Shown here: positions 27,301 to 35,996 of the stretch, piece after piece | How the letters are laid out: the number at the start of each line of letters is the position of its first letter | Numbering within the stretch: position 1 is the stretch's first letter | Made by a program: the position numbers and the translations under genes | Source: Chitinispirillum sp. | Lineage (GTDB): Bacteria; Fibrobacterota; Chitinivibrionia; Chitinivibrionales; Chitinispirillaceae | Length of the DNA: 44,575 nucleotides | Direction of reading: 5' to 3' | Assembly (NCBI GenBank): GCA_007115975.1 | Contig: SKJJ01000123.1 | Span: forward strand, 1-44,575 | Notes under the pieces: model-generated | What the model saw: the letters and a program-made list of their open reading frames with translations, nothing else | The model's database searches: none | What the model was told of the DNA's origin: nothing

Positions 27301-27354
27301 AAAAAGATCACCGGACCCGCTGTAAACTACTTTTCCCTTGGGGCAGAGTTCTGA
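24343..27354 (+). CDS. Metallopeptidase / TolB-propeller / Omp85-type barrel fusion
   Basis: 1003 residues from ATG with an AAGGG site upstream. Signal peptide (1-20). A gluzincin-like peptidase domain (about 30-260) has HEMIH at 132-136 and a downstream 'WLHEGLAEF' glutamate helix that would supply the third zinc ligand. A WD40-like PD40/TolB propeller (about 290-560) shows five blade signatures such as 'RLSPDGELIAFYTD', 'SWSPDGSKIAFVT' and 'SFSPDGASIVFVSDRNG'. After an acidic linker (about 590-640) comes a bacterial surface antigen barrel with 'RRFFLGGNDNWFNYRIN', 'FADAGNAW' and terminal Phe. It is predicted to be an outer-membrane barrel carrying a periplasmic protease and propeller. The substrate is unknown. 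Confidence 0.88.
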   Translation: MKRMVIILLYMLFWSNSCFGFGKNKVQYQTLHWDAFKTPHFELYFHQNQGDLPAISFLWLEEIYDDLSSRFQFAHQEPIPVILYGSPNLFEQTNIITEIIPEGVGGFTELFQNRVALPFNGSYKEFRHVLHHEMIHAFVFGFFGEGGAFFRNAVTQVPLWLHEGLAEFLSSGWNSEADMFMIDRTINSTIPLPGPQMGGYMAYKGGQSFLYFLYCSRGAALFNQFLLTFKETRSVENSLEKIYEKDLRQLGEQWRNELKRLYWPEIGIRTPPELIGLKVTDKISEKSRFNLRPRLSPDGELIAFYTDLRDYTQIVITDRDGKIMHRINHRAYDTGVESFYPFRSGLSWSPDGSKIAFVTKKQGADEIRIVNIQDKKLYKVINLPFSFVSSPDWSPDGNYLVFSAIEKDRQNLYLYNFQTDSTTALTSTITAEFTPRFSPDNRRVIYSVQDTCGTIPLPVNTHNLPAHNLAYINLAEMTSHKLTNNPWNEKEPSFSPDGASIVFVSDRNGIDNLYTGPFSSPAEALPLTDFIGSSSSPDWCKKGSTVVFEHFQNQSWNIWSIDNPEDKQLSDTLEQTMWKKAMLDSSVHFFRKPPTHAPIDSSEADVESETDNNQSPTPKEISEDQQSIPWSPTGETPHSTPYRLKFSPDLISFGLGINTYYGIAGQWFLTFSDLMGDHRVAVAGDIQGRFDEYMHLYFSYSYLRRRLNITAGTYYSKDYSYESIFNKIYHDTDFGAFIHMNYPFSKFSRTDLHLFARRIEREAYKSEAEKITSHTILPSVHYVYDDILWGITGPLTGRRTRTRLSVSPPLEFINNPFISFDSDVRSYIHINKQFVWANRLAVGASLPLGDEPAARRFFLGGNDNWFNYRINLENYRENLTNTFYSEFMAPLRGWNYIDITGERALLFNTEFRFPFIREFSIAWPLPLRIRYINGALFADAGNAWDREEQKAFWPLPPKIYGGVGMGMRANLGMFVLRYDRGWPTDWKKITGPAVNYFSLGAEF

Positions 27355-27467
27355 ATTAATTCAAATCACTATTATCGAAAACGCCTGGAACAAAGTGTCT
27401 GGTAAGCGAAGTTACTATTACACACAGAGAGGTTACATAAAGATCCACACAGGTCAAAAAAATCCTT

Positions 27468-28172
27468 CTACCTGCAATATATTCCAATGATTTCATATGC
27501 CTCATCATCCCCTAACTCCCCTGCTTTACTGAAATCCAGACAACCACTGTCCAAATTATCGAGTGACAACTTGCTTAATCCCCTGTTTATATATGCATCT
27601 GCATATCGGGGATCTATTGCAATAGCCTTGTCGTAGTCCTGTATAGCCCCCCGCTCATCTCCCAACAGAGCTTTACTCACTCCTCTGTTATAAAATGCTA
27701 TGGCATACTCAGGTTCAAGCTCTATAGCCCTGTTGAAATCCTGTATGGCTCCCCGGTAATCCCCCAGTTCGTTCTTGCTGGTTCCTCTGTTTAAAAAAGC
27801 CATTGCATCTTGAGGCTTAAGTTCTATAGCGCTGTTAAAGTCCTGTATGGCTGCTCTGTAATCCCTCTGTTGGTTTTTGCTCACCCCTCTGTTAAAGTAT
27901 GCATCTGCATTTTCTGAACGAAGCTCAATTGCTATGTTGTAATCCTGTATAGCCCCCCTGTGATCCCCTAACCGTGCTCTACTTACTCCTCTGTTTATGT
28001 ATGCATCAGCATATTGGGGATTAAGCTCAATTGCCCTGCTGTAAACCTCTATAGCCCCGTGGTGATCGCCAGAGTGTGCTTTATCCAGTCCATTGAAATT
28101 AATTTTTATCGATGATATACTATACCCTGCAACCGCTGAGATCAAAAACAACAACCATAAAAACATTTTCAT
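27468..28172 (-). CDS. Exported TPR-array protein
   Basis: 234 residues from ATG; a second ATG two codons later has a slightly better placed AAAGGA site. A signal-anchor segment (1-22) is followed by about five and a half very similar 34-residue TPR units (about 29-215), each carrying 'GDxRGAIQDYNxAIEL' and 'AxAFxNRGxSK', and a short Cys-containing tail ('SGCLDFSKAGELGDDEAYEIIGIYCR') often seen at the end of such arrays. Repeats are also similar at DNA level (about 102-bp period), so unit number may vary between strains. It acts as a protein-binding module; partner unknown. It converges with the peptidase-barrel gene. Confidence 0.82.
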   Translation of the reverse strand: MKMFLWLLFLISAVAGYSISSIKINFNGLDKAHSGDHHGAIEVYSRAIELNPQYADAYINRGVSRARLGDHRGAIQDYNIAIELRSENADAYFNRGVSKNQQRDYRAAIQDFNSAIELKPQDAMAFLNRGTSKNELGDYRGAIQDFNRAIELEPEYAIAFYNRGVSKALLGDERGAIQDYDKAIAIDPRYADAYINRGLSKLSLDNLDSGCLDFSKAGELGDDEAYEIIGIYCR

Positions 28173-28858
28173 CCTTTACCCCCTCTTTCCATTGTAATCA
28201 GCTCGCTGATTAGGGAAAACAATTATGATTAAAACTCACATACCAAAATGTTTTTTTGTCATTACAGGTCCACAGGTTGAAATCCCCTCAGTGTAAGAAA
28301 CTCCCAGGATGTTGCCCTGCTATATCATTATACGATCTGCTTATCTGCTTTTTCTATGCTATTCGATATGGATTTTATTTTTCTGAGAGGCATTGTAATG
28401 GTGAGTAACAAGTAGGTAAAAGAAAATGATATCTATTCTTTTTTGACATAAGTGAGCATTTTTAGATTCTTGAAACGATATCGGGGGGCGGGAACCATCA
28501 ACTGGAATAGTTGCTGCTCTGAGGTTATTTGCTATAACAAAACAGGATTATCACCGGAGTGAACGGGTGTAATATTAGATAGCCTGATTAGTTCAGAATA
28601 TAGTAAAGCATAGGTCGCTCTTCTGCCCCACAAATTCACAACCAATAGACATGAAGAATCTTTCAATCTTTTTACCAGAAACTCAGGCTAAGTCTGGCCA
28701 TAATAGCAGGCAATTGCTAAGTGAGGAGGTTCTATACTCTCTTGTACTACAGGTAAACTAGTGGTTGCCATCATCACGTGATATCCTTCTGCCCTCCATG
28801 TAATTTCAGAATACCATGGAGATAGAATCTGGCTTTTAACAAGACCAAACGACCTGTA
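28173..28858. other. Intergenic region without a convincing gene
   Basis: About 690 bp between the TPR-array gene and guaA. A minus-strand frame runs through about 28450-28740 interrupted by only a few stops (translation includes 'PEFLVKRLKDSS' and 'VVNLWGRRATYALLYSELI'), which may be an unrecognised decayed gene. A 37-codon plus-strand frame from ATG 28651 has no ribosome site. Short hairpins occur at 28196-28212 and 28795-28822. Promoters for the 28172 gene should lie at the left edge. Confidence 0.35.
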
Positions 28859-30670
28859 CTATTCCCACTCAATAGTTGCCGGCGGCTTATGCGTTACATC
28901 AAACAACACCTCTCCTATACCATCAATTGATCGGGCAGCATTTACAATCGCCTCAAGAGAACTTGGCTTGAGAGGTGTAAATCTGGCAGTCATAGCCTCC
29001 TGCGAGACGATGGGGCGCAACACCACTGTTTCCTCACCAAGTTCATTGACCAGAGGCAGCAGTACCACCGGCATCTGCCAGATAGTGTCGTATTCACCGG
29101 AACGCTGTATCACCTCGTTTACCACGGCATCAATTGCTCTAAGTTTATCAAGACGCTCCGGAGTCATGTGCGCTTCAACCAACGTAAATTTAGTATCCTG
29201 AGATGTTTTAGGCCCATACACCACCCGATTTATTGACGAAACAGAGTTAGTTATTTTTGTAGACAACTCTTCTAAAAGGTCCCAGTCATCCTCCCCCCCA
29301 CATATCAGTGCCGGATGAGCGTAGGTTCTTACATCCCCCTGTACCCCGACACTTTTAAGAGCAAGTATCCTGGAGGTATACCCTGAGCCGGCCACAATCT
29401 TTTCAAGTTTGCGAACATCTTGGGGATCAACCGTTATATCCGAGCCATCCGAACACAATACTCTCACCGCCAAACCGGGCCCGGGAAAAGGGTGACGCCA
29501 GACAAGTTGATGGGGTATACCAAGACTCTCACCCAGAGCTCTGACCTCGTCTTTATAGAGCTGAGCAAGTGGTTCAATCACTAATCCCTTCTCTATGAGC
29601 TCAAGAATAACATCCACTCTGTTATGATGGGTTTTGATTTTGTCGGCATGTTCAGTTCCCGCACTCTCTATAGTATCGGGATAGATCGTGCCCTGAGCAA
29701 GGATCCACTCCTGGGCATTGAGCCCTAACCGTTCAAAGGCACTTTCTTTAACAGAAATAAACAATTTTCCGATAATATTGCGCTTCTCTTCGGGACACAC
29801 CACCCCTTCAAGAGCAGAGAGAAACTCCATTGAGGCATCTTCTATGAAAAGATTATCATACCCGTTATTACGCATATATTCAATGACAGCCAGTGACTCA
29901 TCCTTACGCATGAGACCGTGGTCAACGTGCAGCCCCATTACCCTCTCCGGACCAAGGATAGTATTAAGCAGAGTAAAGGCAACAGTGGAATCAACACCTC
30001 CGCTAACCAGGAGAAACACCTTTTTTCCTTCACACGTATCTTTAATTTCGGTTTTTATGTGTTCAAAGTAGAGCGCTGGATTCCACGTTCTTGAGCATTC
30101 ACATATATCGATAAAATTACTCAGCACCTTGTTTCCATTAGATGTGTGTGTAACTTCGGGATGAAATTGCAAACCAAAAATTTTCTTTTTAAGGTTACCG
30201 ATAGCAGCAGAACAACAATCCTCTGTTGATGCCAGAGTATCAAAATCGGGTGGAAGCACTTCAACAGTATCACCATGGCTCATCCATATCTGCTCTTTGG
30301 GGCCAAGACCTTTGAGGATGGAAGTTGCATTGGTAACACTCATCATTGCACGACCATACTCTCTTACATCACCTCTGCTAATCGTACCGCCAAACATCTT
30401 TGCCAAAAGCTGATGTCCGTAACACAAGCCTAAAACAGGTATGTTCAGCTGCATGATTTCATTGTCCAAAGCAGGGCTGTCAAGCTCCATTACACTGCGT
30501 GGGCCTCCTGAGAGAATGATTCCCTTAAACCCGGAGAGATCAGATGCAGAGACACTATTATTGAGGATTTCTGAATACACTCCCATTCGTCTGATTCTGT
30601 TTGCTATGAGGTGGGTATACTGCCCACCAAAGTCAAGAACAGCAATTTTTTCTGTGCAATTAACATCCAT
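28859..30670 (-). CDS. guaA: GMP synthase (glutamine-hydrolysing), long form
   Basis: 603 residues from the ATG at 30670, chosen because AAGGA lies 8 nt upstream; a longer frame to 30727 adds a spurious hydrophobic leader. It converts XMP to GMP using glutamine and ATP. N-terminal class I amidotransferase (about 7-195) has the nucleophile in 'GLCYGHQLLA' and 'GLQFHPEVTHT'. ATP-pyrophosphatase domain follows with the P-loop 'LLVSGGVDSTVAF'. The C-terminal dimerisation part is about 80-90 residues longer than in E. coli (525 residues total), resembling the insertion of eukaryotic-type GMP synthases. 'GPGLAVRVL' and 'KPPATIEWE' endings are intact. It follows dnaJ by 142 nt and may have its own promoter. 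Confidence 0.95.
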   Translation of the reverse strand: MDVNCTEKIAVLDFGGQYTHLIANRIRRMGVYSEILNNSVSASDLSGFKGIILSGGPRSVMELDSPALDNEIMQLNIPVLGLCYGHQLLAKMFGGTISRGDVREYGRAMMSVTNATSILKGLGPKEQIWMSHGDTVEVLPPDFDTLASTEDCCSAAIGNLKKKIFGLQFHPEVTHTSNGNKVLSNFIDICECSRTWNPALYFEHIKTEIKDTCEGKKVFLLVSGGVDSTVAFTLLNTILGPERVMGLHVDHGLMRKDESLAVIEYMRNNGYDNLFIEDASMEFLSALEGVVCPEEKRNIIGKLFISVKESAFERLGLNAQEWILAQGTIYPDTIESAGTEHADKIKTHHNRVDVILELIEKGLVIEPLAQLYKDEVRALGESLGIPHQLVWRHPFPGPGLAVRVLCSDGSDITVDPQDVRKLEKIVAGSGYTSRILALKSVGVQGDVRTYAHPALICGGEDDWDLLEELSTKITNSVSSINRVVYGPKTSQDTKFTLVEAHMTPERLDKLRAIDAVVNEVIQRSGEYDTIWQMPVVLLPLVNELGEETVVLRPIVSQEAMTARFTPLKPSSLEAIVNAARSIDGIGEVLFDVTHKPPATIEWE

Positions 30671-30812
30671 CGGGATTCCTTTTAAAAAGAGCAGATATAA
30701 GATGTACGAACCGGCCCGAAGCACCACTCATTCGGGGAAAAACGATCTCTAAAAGATAAAAAAAATATCTTTTTGTGAGCAGAGAAAACAGCACTTATCA
30801 TTAAAAACTTAC

Positions 30813-31922
30813 TTACAAACCTAAGGTTTCAAGCTGCTGAAAGAGGTTTTTAGCTTCTCTGTTGAGTTTTTGCGGTGTCTGGAGATGGATCTGTACGAGA
30901 ATATCCCCCCGTTCTCTTCCGTGCACAACGGGCAAGCCCTTGCCTCTGAGCCTGAAGATCTTTTCTGATTGTGTACCAGCAGGCACCTTCAGATTGACTT
31001 TACCCTCAAGAGTAGGAATAGTCTTTGAGGTACCAAGAGCTGCTTCAGAAAAGCTGATATTGATCTCACATACCAGATCTACTCCATGACGTTTAAAGAA
31101 TTCGTGTGATTTTTCCTGAATAAGAACAATAAGATCTCCGGCAGATCCTCCCCCCTGGCCAGCATTACCCTTCCCGGGCACATTCAGATAGTTACCTTCA
31201 GCAACACCGGCAGGAATATCGACATCTACCGTTGTCTCCACCGATTCCAGTCCGCTTCCGCCACAGGAAGTACAAGGATCAGCAACCACATACCCTTCAC
31301 CATGACAGGTAGGACAGACACTCTCCTGTATTACCTGGCCAAAAAAGGAGTTGGCAATGTGGCGAACCCTTCCACTGCCATTACAATTTGAGCAAACATT
31401 GCGTTTACCGCTTTTTGAGCCACTGCCGCCGCAACTGTTGCACTTGTCTTTTCTCTTGAGTTTGAAAGTCTTTTTAACTCCGGTGGCAATCTCTTCGAGA
31501 CTCAGTGCAACCCTAAGTTGAAGGTCCTGTCCCCTTGCAGCTCCTGCGGGCCCTCTGCCCCTGCGTCCTCTACCACTACCGAACAGGTCTCCAAAGACGG
31601 AATCACCACCAAAATCATTCATAAAAGCGCGCAGTGCATCAGAAATATCGAAACCGGCAGCACCACCGAATCCCCCATACCCTCCGGCTGCTCCACCATC
31701 AAATGCAGCATGACCGTAGCGGTCGTATTGGGCCCTTTTCTGAGCATCTTTTAATATTTCGTAAGCCTCAGTTGCATTTTTAAATTTTTCCTCGGCACTC
31801 TTATCTCCTGGGTTTTTGTCGGGATGATATTTCACAGCCTCTTTTCTGTAGGCTTTTTTTATCTCATCATCACTTGCCCCTTTGGAGATTCCCAGAATTT
31901 CATAATAATCTTTTTTTGCCAT
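30813..31922 (-). CDS. dnaJ: Chaperone DnaJ (Hsp40)
   Basis: 369 residues. J domain (1-70) with the HPD motif in '[13 protein letters not shown]'; Gly/Phe-rich linker (about 72-125); zinc centre with four CxxCxGxG repeats ('CNSCGGSGS', 'CSNCNGSGR', 'CPTCHGEGY', 'CTSCGGSGL'); and C-terminal substrate-binding domains ending '[11 protein letters not shown]'. It delivers substrates to DnaK and stimulates its ATPase. Encoded 28 nt after grpE. The expected dnaK is absent between grpE and dnaJ, and elsewhere in this window, which is unusual for this gene set. Confidence 0.97.
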   Translation of the reverse strand: MAKKDYYEILGISKGASDDEIKKAYRKEAVKYHPDKNPGDKSAEEKFKNATEAYEILKDAQKRAQYDRYGHAAFDGGAAGGYGGFGGAAGFDISDALRAFMNDFGGDSVFGDLFGSGRGRRGRGPAGAARGQDLQLRVALSLEEIATGVKKTFKLKRKDKCNSCGGSGSKSGKRNVCSNCNGSGRVRHIANSFFGQVIQESVCPTCHGEGYVVADPCTSCGGSGLESVETTVDVDIPAGVAEGNYLNVPGKGNAGQGGGSAGDLIVLIQEKSHEFFKRHGVDLVCEINISFSEAALGTSKTIPTLEGKVNLKVPAGTQSEKIFRLRGKGLPVVHGRERGDILVQIHLQTPQKLNREAKNLFQQLETLGL

Positions 31923-31950
31923 TGTAAAGACCCGATATGTTAAGTTTTAT

Positions 31951-32607
31951 CTATTCCGATTCATTTTGCGGTACACCGCTTGATACTATAACCCGTGCAT
32001 GTTTTACCACTCTACTCTTAAGCCTGTACCCTTTTTCGAACACCTCAGCGATGTGGTCCTCTGGGAGGGTTGGGTGCTCGGTTTTCATCAGGGCATCATG
32101 AATCTGGGGATCAAATTGCTCCCCTATAGCAGCAAATGGCTCCAGTCCATTTTTTTCCAAAATCTCAGAGAACTTTGCGTATATAAGCTCCATTCCTTCA
32201 TGAAAGCTCTTACACTCCTCATTTTTTTCAGTAGTTCTAAGAGCTCTGTCAAAATTTTCTCTCACCTCAACAAGTTCAAGCATCAGCTTCTCATTGGCAG
32301 CTTCTATGAGGCGTTCATAATCGCGAGATGTTCTTTTCCTGAAGTTGTCAAATTCAGCCATAAGCCTGAGATGTTTTTCATTCACAGCCTCAAACTTCTC
32401 TTTAAAATCCTCAGCAACTTCTTCAGGTTGCAGCTGCTGTTGCTCTTCATCGGCAACGACTTCCTGTGCCTCTGCGTGCAGTGGCTCTTTTTGTGCAGTA
32501 CCACTTTCCTGATTCCGCACACCATCTGGTTTTACCTCTTTTTCTTCTCCAAGGGATTGCTTATCCGGTTTGTTCTTTTTAGCTGAGTTATGCTTGCTGG
32601 AACTCAT
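31951..32607 (-). CDS. grpE: Nucleotide exchange factor GrpE
   Basis: 218 residues from the ATG at 32607, with AAAGGGG 7 nt upstream; a TTG two codons earlier is less likely. The N-terminal 75 residues are charged, Gln/Glu-rich and disordered. A long coiled coil (about 75-150, 'LMAEFDNFRKRTSRDYERL') is the GrpE signature, and the C-terminal beta-wing ('FDPQIHDALMKTEHP', 'KGYRLKSRVVKHARVIVS') contacts DnaK. It exchanges ADP for ATP on DnaK. Located between hrcA and dnaJ. Confidence 0.95.
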   Translation of the reverse strand: MSSSKHNSAKKNKPDKQSLGEEKEVKPDGVRNQESGTAQKEPLHAEAQEVVADEEQQQLQPEEVAEDFKEKFEAVNEKHLRLMAEFDNFRKRTSRDYERLIEAANEKLMLELVEVRENFDRALRTTEKNEECKSFHEGMELIYAKFSEILEKNGLEPFAAIGEQFDPQIHDALMKTEHPTLPEDHIAEVFEKGYRLKSRVVKHARVIVSSGVPQNESE

Positions 32608-32658
32608 TATCAAACCCCTTTACTTTAAATTTTTACATTGTTTATTAAACACACAACC

Positions 32659-33696
32659 TCAAGTAAACAACTCTCCAAGTAATTTTGCAGTATATCTAAC
32701 GGCAGAGACCATCTGAGGATAAGGCATACGTTTTGGTCCGATAACCCCCAGGCTCCCAGCCATACTTCCTACCTGATAGGATGTTTTTATAATACTGAAA
32801 CTTTGAAGCTGATCCTGATTGTTCTCACCACCGATGGATATTACAACCCCAGAGTGGCCGTTTTGGTTCAAAGACTCAAAAAGATGCATCAGCATCCGCT
32901 TCTCTTCCAAAATTTCAATCACCGCACTTATCTCTTCCCTGCTTGAAAACTCCGGTTGCAATATAACATTTGTCTGCCCATCAGAAAACACTTCTTCATC
33001 GACGTTTTCCCTTAGGATTTTTTTCAAAGTGGGGACAAGCAGCTTTATCACCCCCAATTCAAGATCAGAGATATCGGATGAGAAGTAGATATCACTTTCA
33101 GCCATCTCACAGAGCGCTTTGCCGGAGAACTTTGCACTGATAATCCTGCAGGCACTCTCGAGTCTCTCCTGAGGCAGATCAGTGTGCATTTCAACAATCA
33201 TTGTTTTAACAAAACCAGAATCGATTGCTACATTCATAAGATAGCGCTCACTGCTAACCGGAAATACATGAATGGAGCGAAAAATTCCGTTTCTGAGTTT
33301 AGGTGCCAAAATGATGCCCAGTTGATTGGTTGCTTTACTCAATGCCCTTGAGGCCGCTTCCATTAAAAGATGAAGGTCAGAAGAATCGATGGTAACAATG
33401 GAATTTTTAATGGTATCCTTTACTTTTTCTGGCAGATCAATTTCACCCATCATCTTGTCAACGTAGTATCGATACCCTTTATCGGTGGGAATTCTTCCTG
33501 CAGAGGTGTGCGGCTGACTGATCAACCCCTGCTCCTCAAGATCCCCCATAATATTTCTCAATGATGCAGCACTGAGGTCAAAGTCACCCATTTTTGAGAG
33601 AAACCTGGAGCTTGTCGGAGCTGCGCGGAGAATAAAATTCCTCACTACAGCTTCCAAAACCTTTTGCTCTCGATCGGTAAGTTTTTCGGTTTCCAT
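32659..33696 (-). CDS. hrcA: Heat-inducible transcription repressor HrcA
   Basis: 345 residues from ATG. N-terminal winged helix (about 5-75) with 'TSRFLSKMGDFDLSAASLRN' as the recognition region and the conserved 'QPHTSAGRIPTDKGYRYYVD' block following; GAF-like dimerisation domain beyond. It binds CIRCE and represses heat-shock genes, with GroE needed for its activity. The only CIRCE in this window is upstream of groES, so HrcA here directly controls the operon that contains its own gene, an autoregulatory loop. No second CIRCE is seen upstream of hrcA. Confidence 0.95.
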   Translation of the reverse strand: METEKLTDREQKVLEAVVRNFILRAAPTSSRFLSKMGDFDLSAASLRNIMGDLEEQGLISQPHTSAGRIPTDKGYRYYVDKMMGEIDLPEKVKDTIKNSIVTIDSSDLHLLMEAASRALSKATNQLGIILAPKLRNGIFRSIHVFPVSSERYLMNVAIDSGFVKTMIVEMHTDLPQERLESACRIISAKFSGKALCEMAESDIYFSSDISDLELGVIKLLVPTLKKILRENVDEEVFSDGQTNVILQPEFSSREEISAVIEILEEKRMLMHLFESLNQNGHSGVVISIGGENNQDQLQSFSIIKTSYQVGSMAGSLGVIGPKRMPYPQMVSAVRYTAKLLGELFT

Positions 33697-33721
33697 GGCC
33701 CCAAAATCTAAATTGGTTTAA

Positions 33722-33747
33722 GCCGCAGGATTAGAAAATCCCGCGGC
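33722..33747 (-). terminator. Hairpin between groEL and hrcA
   Basis: Arms GCCGCAGGATT and AATCCCGCGGC pair with a single A-C mismatch around a 4-nt loop. There is no strong U-run after it on the minus strand, so it more likely acts as an RNA-processing or partial attenuation element lowering hrcA-grpE-dnaJ expression relative to groESL. Confidence 0.45.
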
Positions 33748-33799
33748 ATTTGTTACAAAAAAATCATGAATAGGGTAATACGCAACAGGCGCACAAATA

Positions 33800-35467
33800 T
33801 TACATCATGCCACCCATTCCGCCCATACCACCCATTCCACCCATACCGCCCATGCCACCCATATCAGGAGCGCCACCTTCACCCTCATCTTTTGGCTTAT
33901 CTGAGATGATACACTCAGTAGTAAGCAGAAGACCAGAGATGCTGGCAGCATTTTCAAGAGCTGTACGTGTCACTTTTGTAGGATCGATAACTCCTGCATC
34001 AATCATATCTTCGTACTCATTTTTGTATGCGTTGAATCCAAAACTACCTTTTCCGTTTTTAACTTCATTGCACACAACAGAAGATTCCATCCCGCTATTG
34101 GATACGATCATACGCAGAGGCTCTTCACAAGCACGGCGGATTATTTCAACCCCCAATGCCTCATCGCTGTCCTCAAGTTTCAGGCTATCCAAAGCAGAAG
34201 CAGCACGTACCAAAGCAACACCACCTCCGGCAACAATACCCTCTTCAACAGCAGCACGGGTTGCATGCAGCGCATCTTCAACGCGAGCCTTTTTCTCTTT
34301 CATCTCCGTTTCTGTGGAGGCACCGATATTGATAACTGCAACACCACCAGCAAGTTTTGCCAGACGTTCCTGCAGTTTTTCAACATCGTAGTCAGAAGTG
34401 CTCTCTTCAATCTGTTTTCTGATAATTTTAACACGACCCTTGATATCCTCAGATTTTCCTGCACCCTCAATGATGGTAGTGTTTTCTTTATCGATACTTA
34501 CCCGTTTTGCACTGCCAAGAGAGTCCACAGTTGTGTTTTCAAGTTTAAAACCAGCCTCTTCAGAGATCAGCATGCCACCGGTAAGAACAGCGATATCCTC
34601 AAGCATTGCCTTGCGACGGTCACCAAACCCGGGAGCCTTTACGGCTGCTATTTTAAGCGTGCCACGAAGCTTATTGACAACCAGAGTGGCCAGCGCTTCG
34701 CCCTCGACATCCTCAGCAATGATTAAGAGTTGCTTGCCCATCTGTGCAACTTTTTCCAAAACAGGCAGAAGATCCTTCATTGTGCTGATTTTCTTATCAT
34801 AGATAAGAATCATCGGCTCATCAAGGACACATTCCATTGTTTCAGGATTTGTTGTAAAATAGGGTGAGAGGTATCCACGATCAAACTGCATCCCCTCAAC
34901 AACTTCCAGGTTAGTCTCGATACCCTTTGCCTCTTCTACAGTGATAACGCCATCTTTTCCCACTTTTTCCATTGCATCGGCAATAAGATCACCAATTTCC
35001 GGATCGTTATTTGCAGAGATAGCACCAACCTGGGCAATCTCTTTTTTCCCTGCAATTGGTTTAGACTCTTTCTGCAGATTTTCAACAACAACTTTTACCG
35101 CTTTATCCACTCCACGCTTCAGAGCCATAGAGTTGGCACCGGCAGTTACATTTTTAACACCAAGACGTGCAATAATCTGTGCAAGAACGGTAGCGGTTGT
35201 GGTTCCATCACCGGCAACATCACTGGTTTTCGAAGCAACCTCTTTGACCATCTGAGCACCCATGTTTTCAAACTTATCCTCAAGCTCGATCTCTTTTGCC
35301 ACCGTTACACCATCTTTTGTGATGGTAGGTGAACCGAAACTCTTATCCAATACCACATTGCGACCTCTTGGGCCTAATGTAACGCGAACGGCATTGGCAA
35401 GTGTATCCACACCCTTGAGAAGCTTCTCCCGGGCAATAACATCAAATGCGATTTGCTTTCCAGCCAT
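33800..35467 (-). CDS. groEL: Chaperonin GroEL (Hsp60)
   Basis: 555 residues from ATG. Full-length Cpn60 with '[20 protein letters not shown]', ATP-site '[12 protein letters not shown]', '[19 protein letters not shown]' and '[12 protein letters not shown]' blocks in the usual order. It ends in seven GGM-type repeats, the flexible tail that faces the cavity. It forms the 14-mer folding chamber capped by GroES. Encoded 46 nt after groES under the same CIRCE-controlled promoter. Confidence 0.98.
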   Translation of the reverse strand: MAGKQIAFDVIAREKLLKGVDTLANAVRVTLGPRGRNVVLDKSFGSPTITKDGVTVAKEIELEDKFENMGAQMVKEVASKTSDVAGDGTTTATVLAQIIARLGVKNVTAGANSMALKRGVDKAVKVVVENLQKESKPIAGKKEIAQVGAISANNDPEIGDLIADAMEKVGKDGVITVEEAKGIETNLEVVEGMQFDRGYLSPYFTTNPETMECVLDEPMILIYDKKISTMKDLLPVLEKVAQMGKQLLIIAEDVEGEALATLVVNKLRGTLKIAAVKAPGFGDRRKAMLEDIAVLTGGMLISEEAGFKLENTTVDSLGSAKRVSIDKENTTIIEGAGKSEDIKGRVKIIRKQIEESTSDYDVEKLQERLAKLAGGVAVINIGASTETEMKEKKARVEDALHATRAAVEEGIVAGGGVALVRAASALDSLKLEDSDEALGVEIIRRACEEPLRMIVSNSGMESSVVCNEVKNGKGSFGFNAYKNEYEDMIDAGVIDPTKVTRTALENAASISGLLLTTECIISDKPKDEGEGGAPDMGGMGGMGGMGGMGGMGGMM

Positions 35468-35513
35468 AATACAATACTCCTGTTTAAAGATGATAAATTT
35501 GCTATATACCTAA

Positions 35514-35798
35514 TCAAAGAACAGCAAGAACGTCACTTTCCCGCATAATCAGAAGCTCTTCATTGTCGATAATCACCTCTGTACCGGAGTATTTCCCATA
35601 GAGTACCGTCTGGCCCTCTTTGAGTGACATTTCGATTTTCTGTCCGCTATCGGCGATTTTCCCGGGACCAACAGCAACGACTTCACCCTTTTGGGGTTTT
35701 TCCTTTGCGTTATCGGGAATGATAATACCACCAGCGGTTTTTTCCTCAGCACCAACCGGCCGAACAATTACCCTGTCTGCCAAAGGCTTAACGTTCAT
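35514..35798 (-). CDS. groES: Co-chaperonin GroES (Hsp10)
   Basis: 94 residues from the ATG at 35798, chosen because GAAGGGAG lies upstream and homologues start at '[14 protein letters not shown]'; a longer frame to 35861 would run into the CIRCE operator. The mobile loop is '[19 protein letters not shown]' and the roof and C-terminal '[13 protein letters not shown]' strand are intact. Forms the heptameric lid of GroEL. First gene of the groES-groEL-hrcA-grpE-dnaJ series. Confidence 0.97.
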   Translation of the reverse strand: MNVKPLADRVIVRPVGAEEKTAGGIIIPDNAKEKPQKGEVVAVGPGKIADSGQKIEMSLKEGQTVLYGKYSGTEVIIDNEELLIMRESDVLAVL

Positions 35799-35847
35799 AA
35801 CACTTCTCCCTTCAAATAAGTTATAAAATTGAACTGGCTTCACATTG

Positions 35848-35874
35848 TTAGCACTCACCAAAACTGAGTGCTAA
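35848..35874 (-). promoter_or_regulatory. CIRCE operator (HrcA binding site)
   Basis: Exact consensus TTAGCACTC-N9-GAGTGCTAA; the symmetry extends to 15-bp perfect arms over 35842-35880. It lies over the predicted transcription start of groES, about 10 bp after the -10 element, as expected for HrcA repression. Confidence 0.98.
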
Positions 35875-35884
35875 CAATGTAGAT

Positions 35885-35913
35885 AATCTAGATTATAATT
35901 TTTTTGCAGTCAA
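35885..35913 (-). promoter_or_regulatory. Sigma-70-type groES promoter
   Basis: On the minus strand, TTGACT (35908-35913) and TAGATT (35885-35890) with a 17-bp AT-rich spacer, ending just before the CIRCE palindrome. The fit of position and operator makes this convincing, although the -10 is only a 4 of 6 match. Confidence 0.65.
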
Positions 35914-35996
35914 GTTTTTTTTTGTATGGCTAAGAAGTTTTATATTGTATAATTGATAGAAAACAACCTAACATTCAAAAACGGACTTTCTGCATT

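Noticed and set aside
27540..28100. CRISPR-like or satellite repeat
   Set aside because: The period of about 102 bp corresponds to 34-residue TPR units in a good reading frame; there are no spacers.
33807..34391. 194-codon plus-strand open frame starting with Pro/Ile/Met repeats
   Set aside because: It is the complement of groEL; the repeats mirror the GGM tail.
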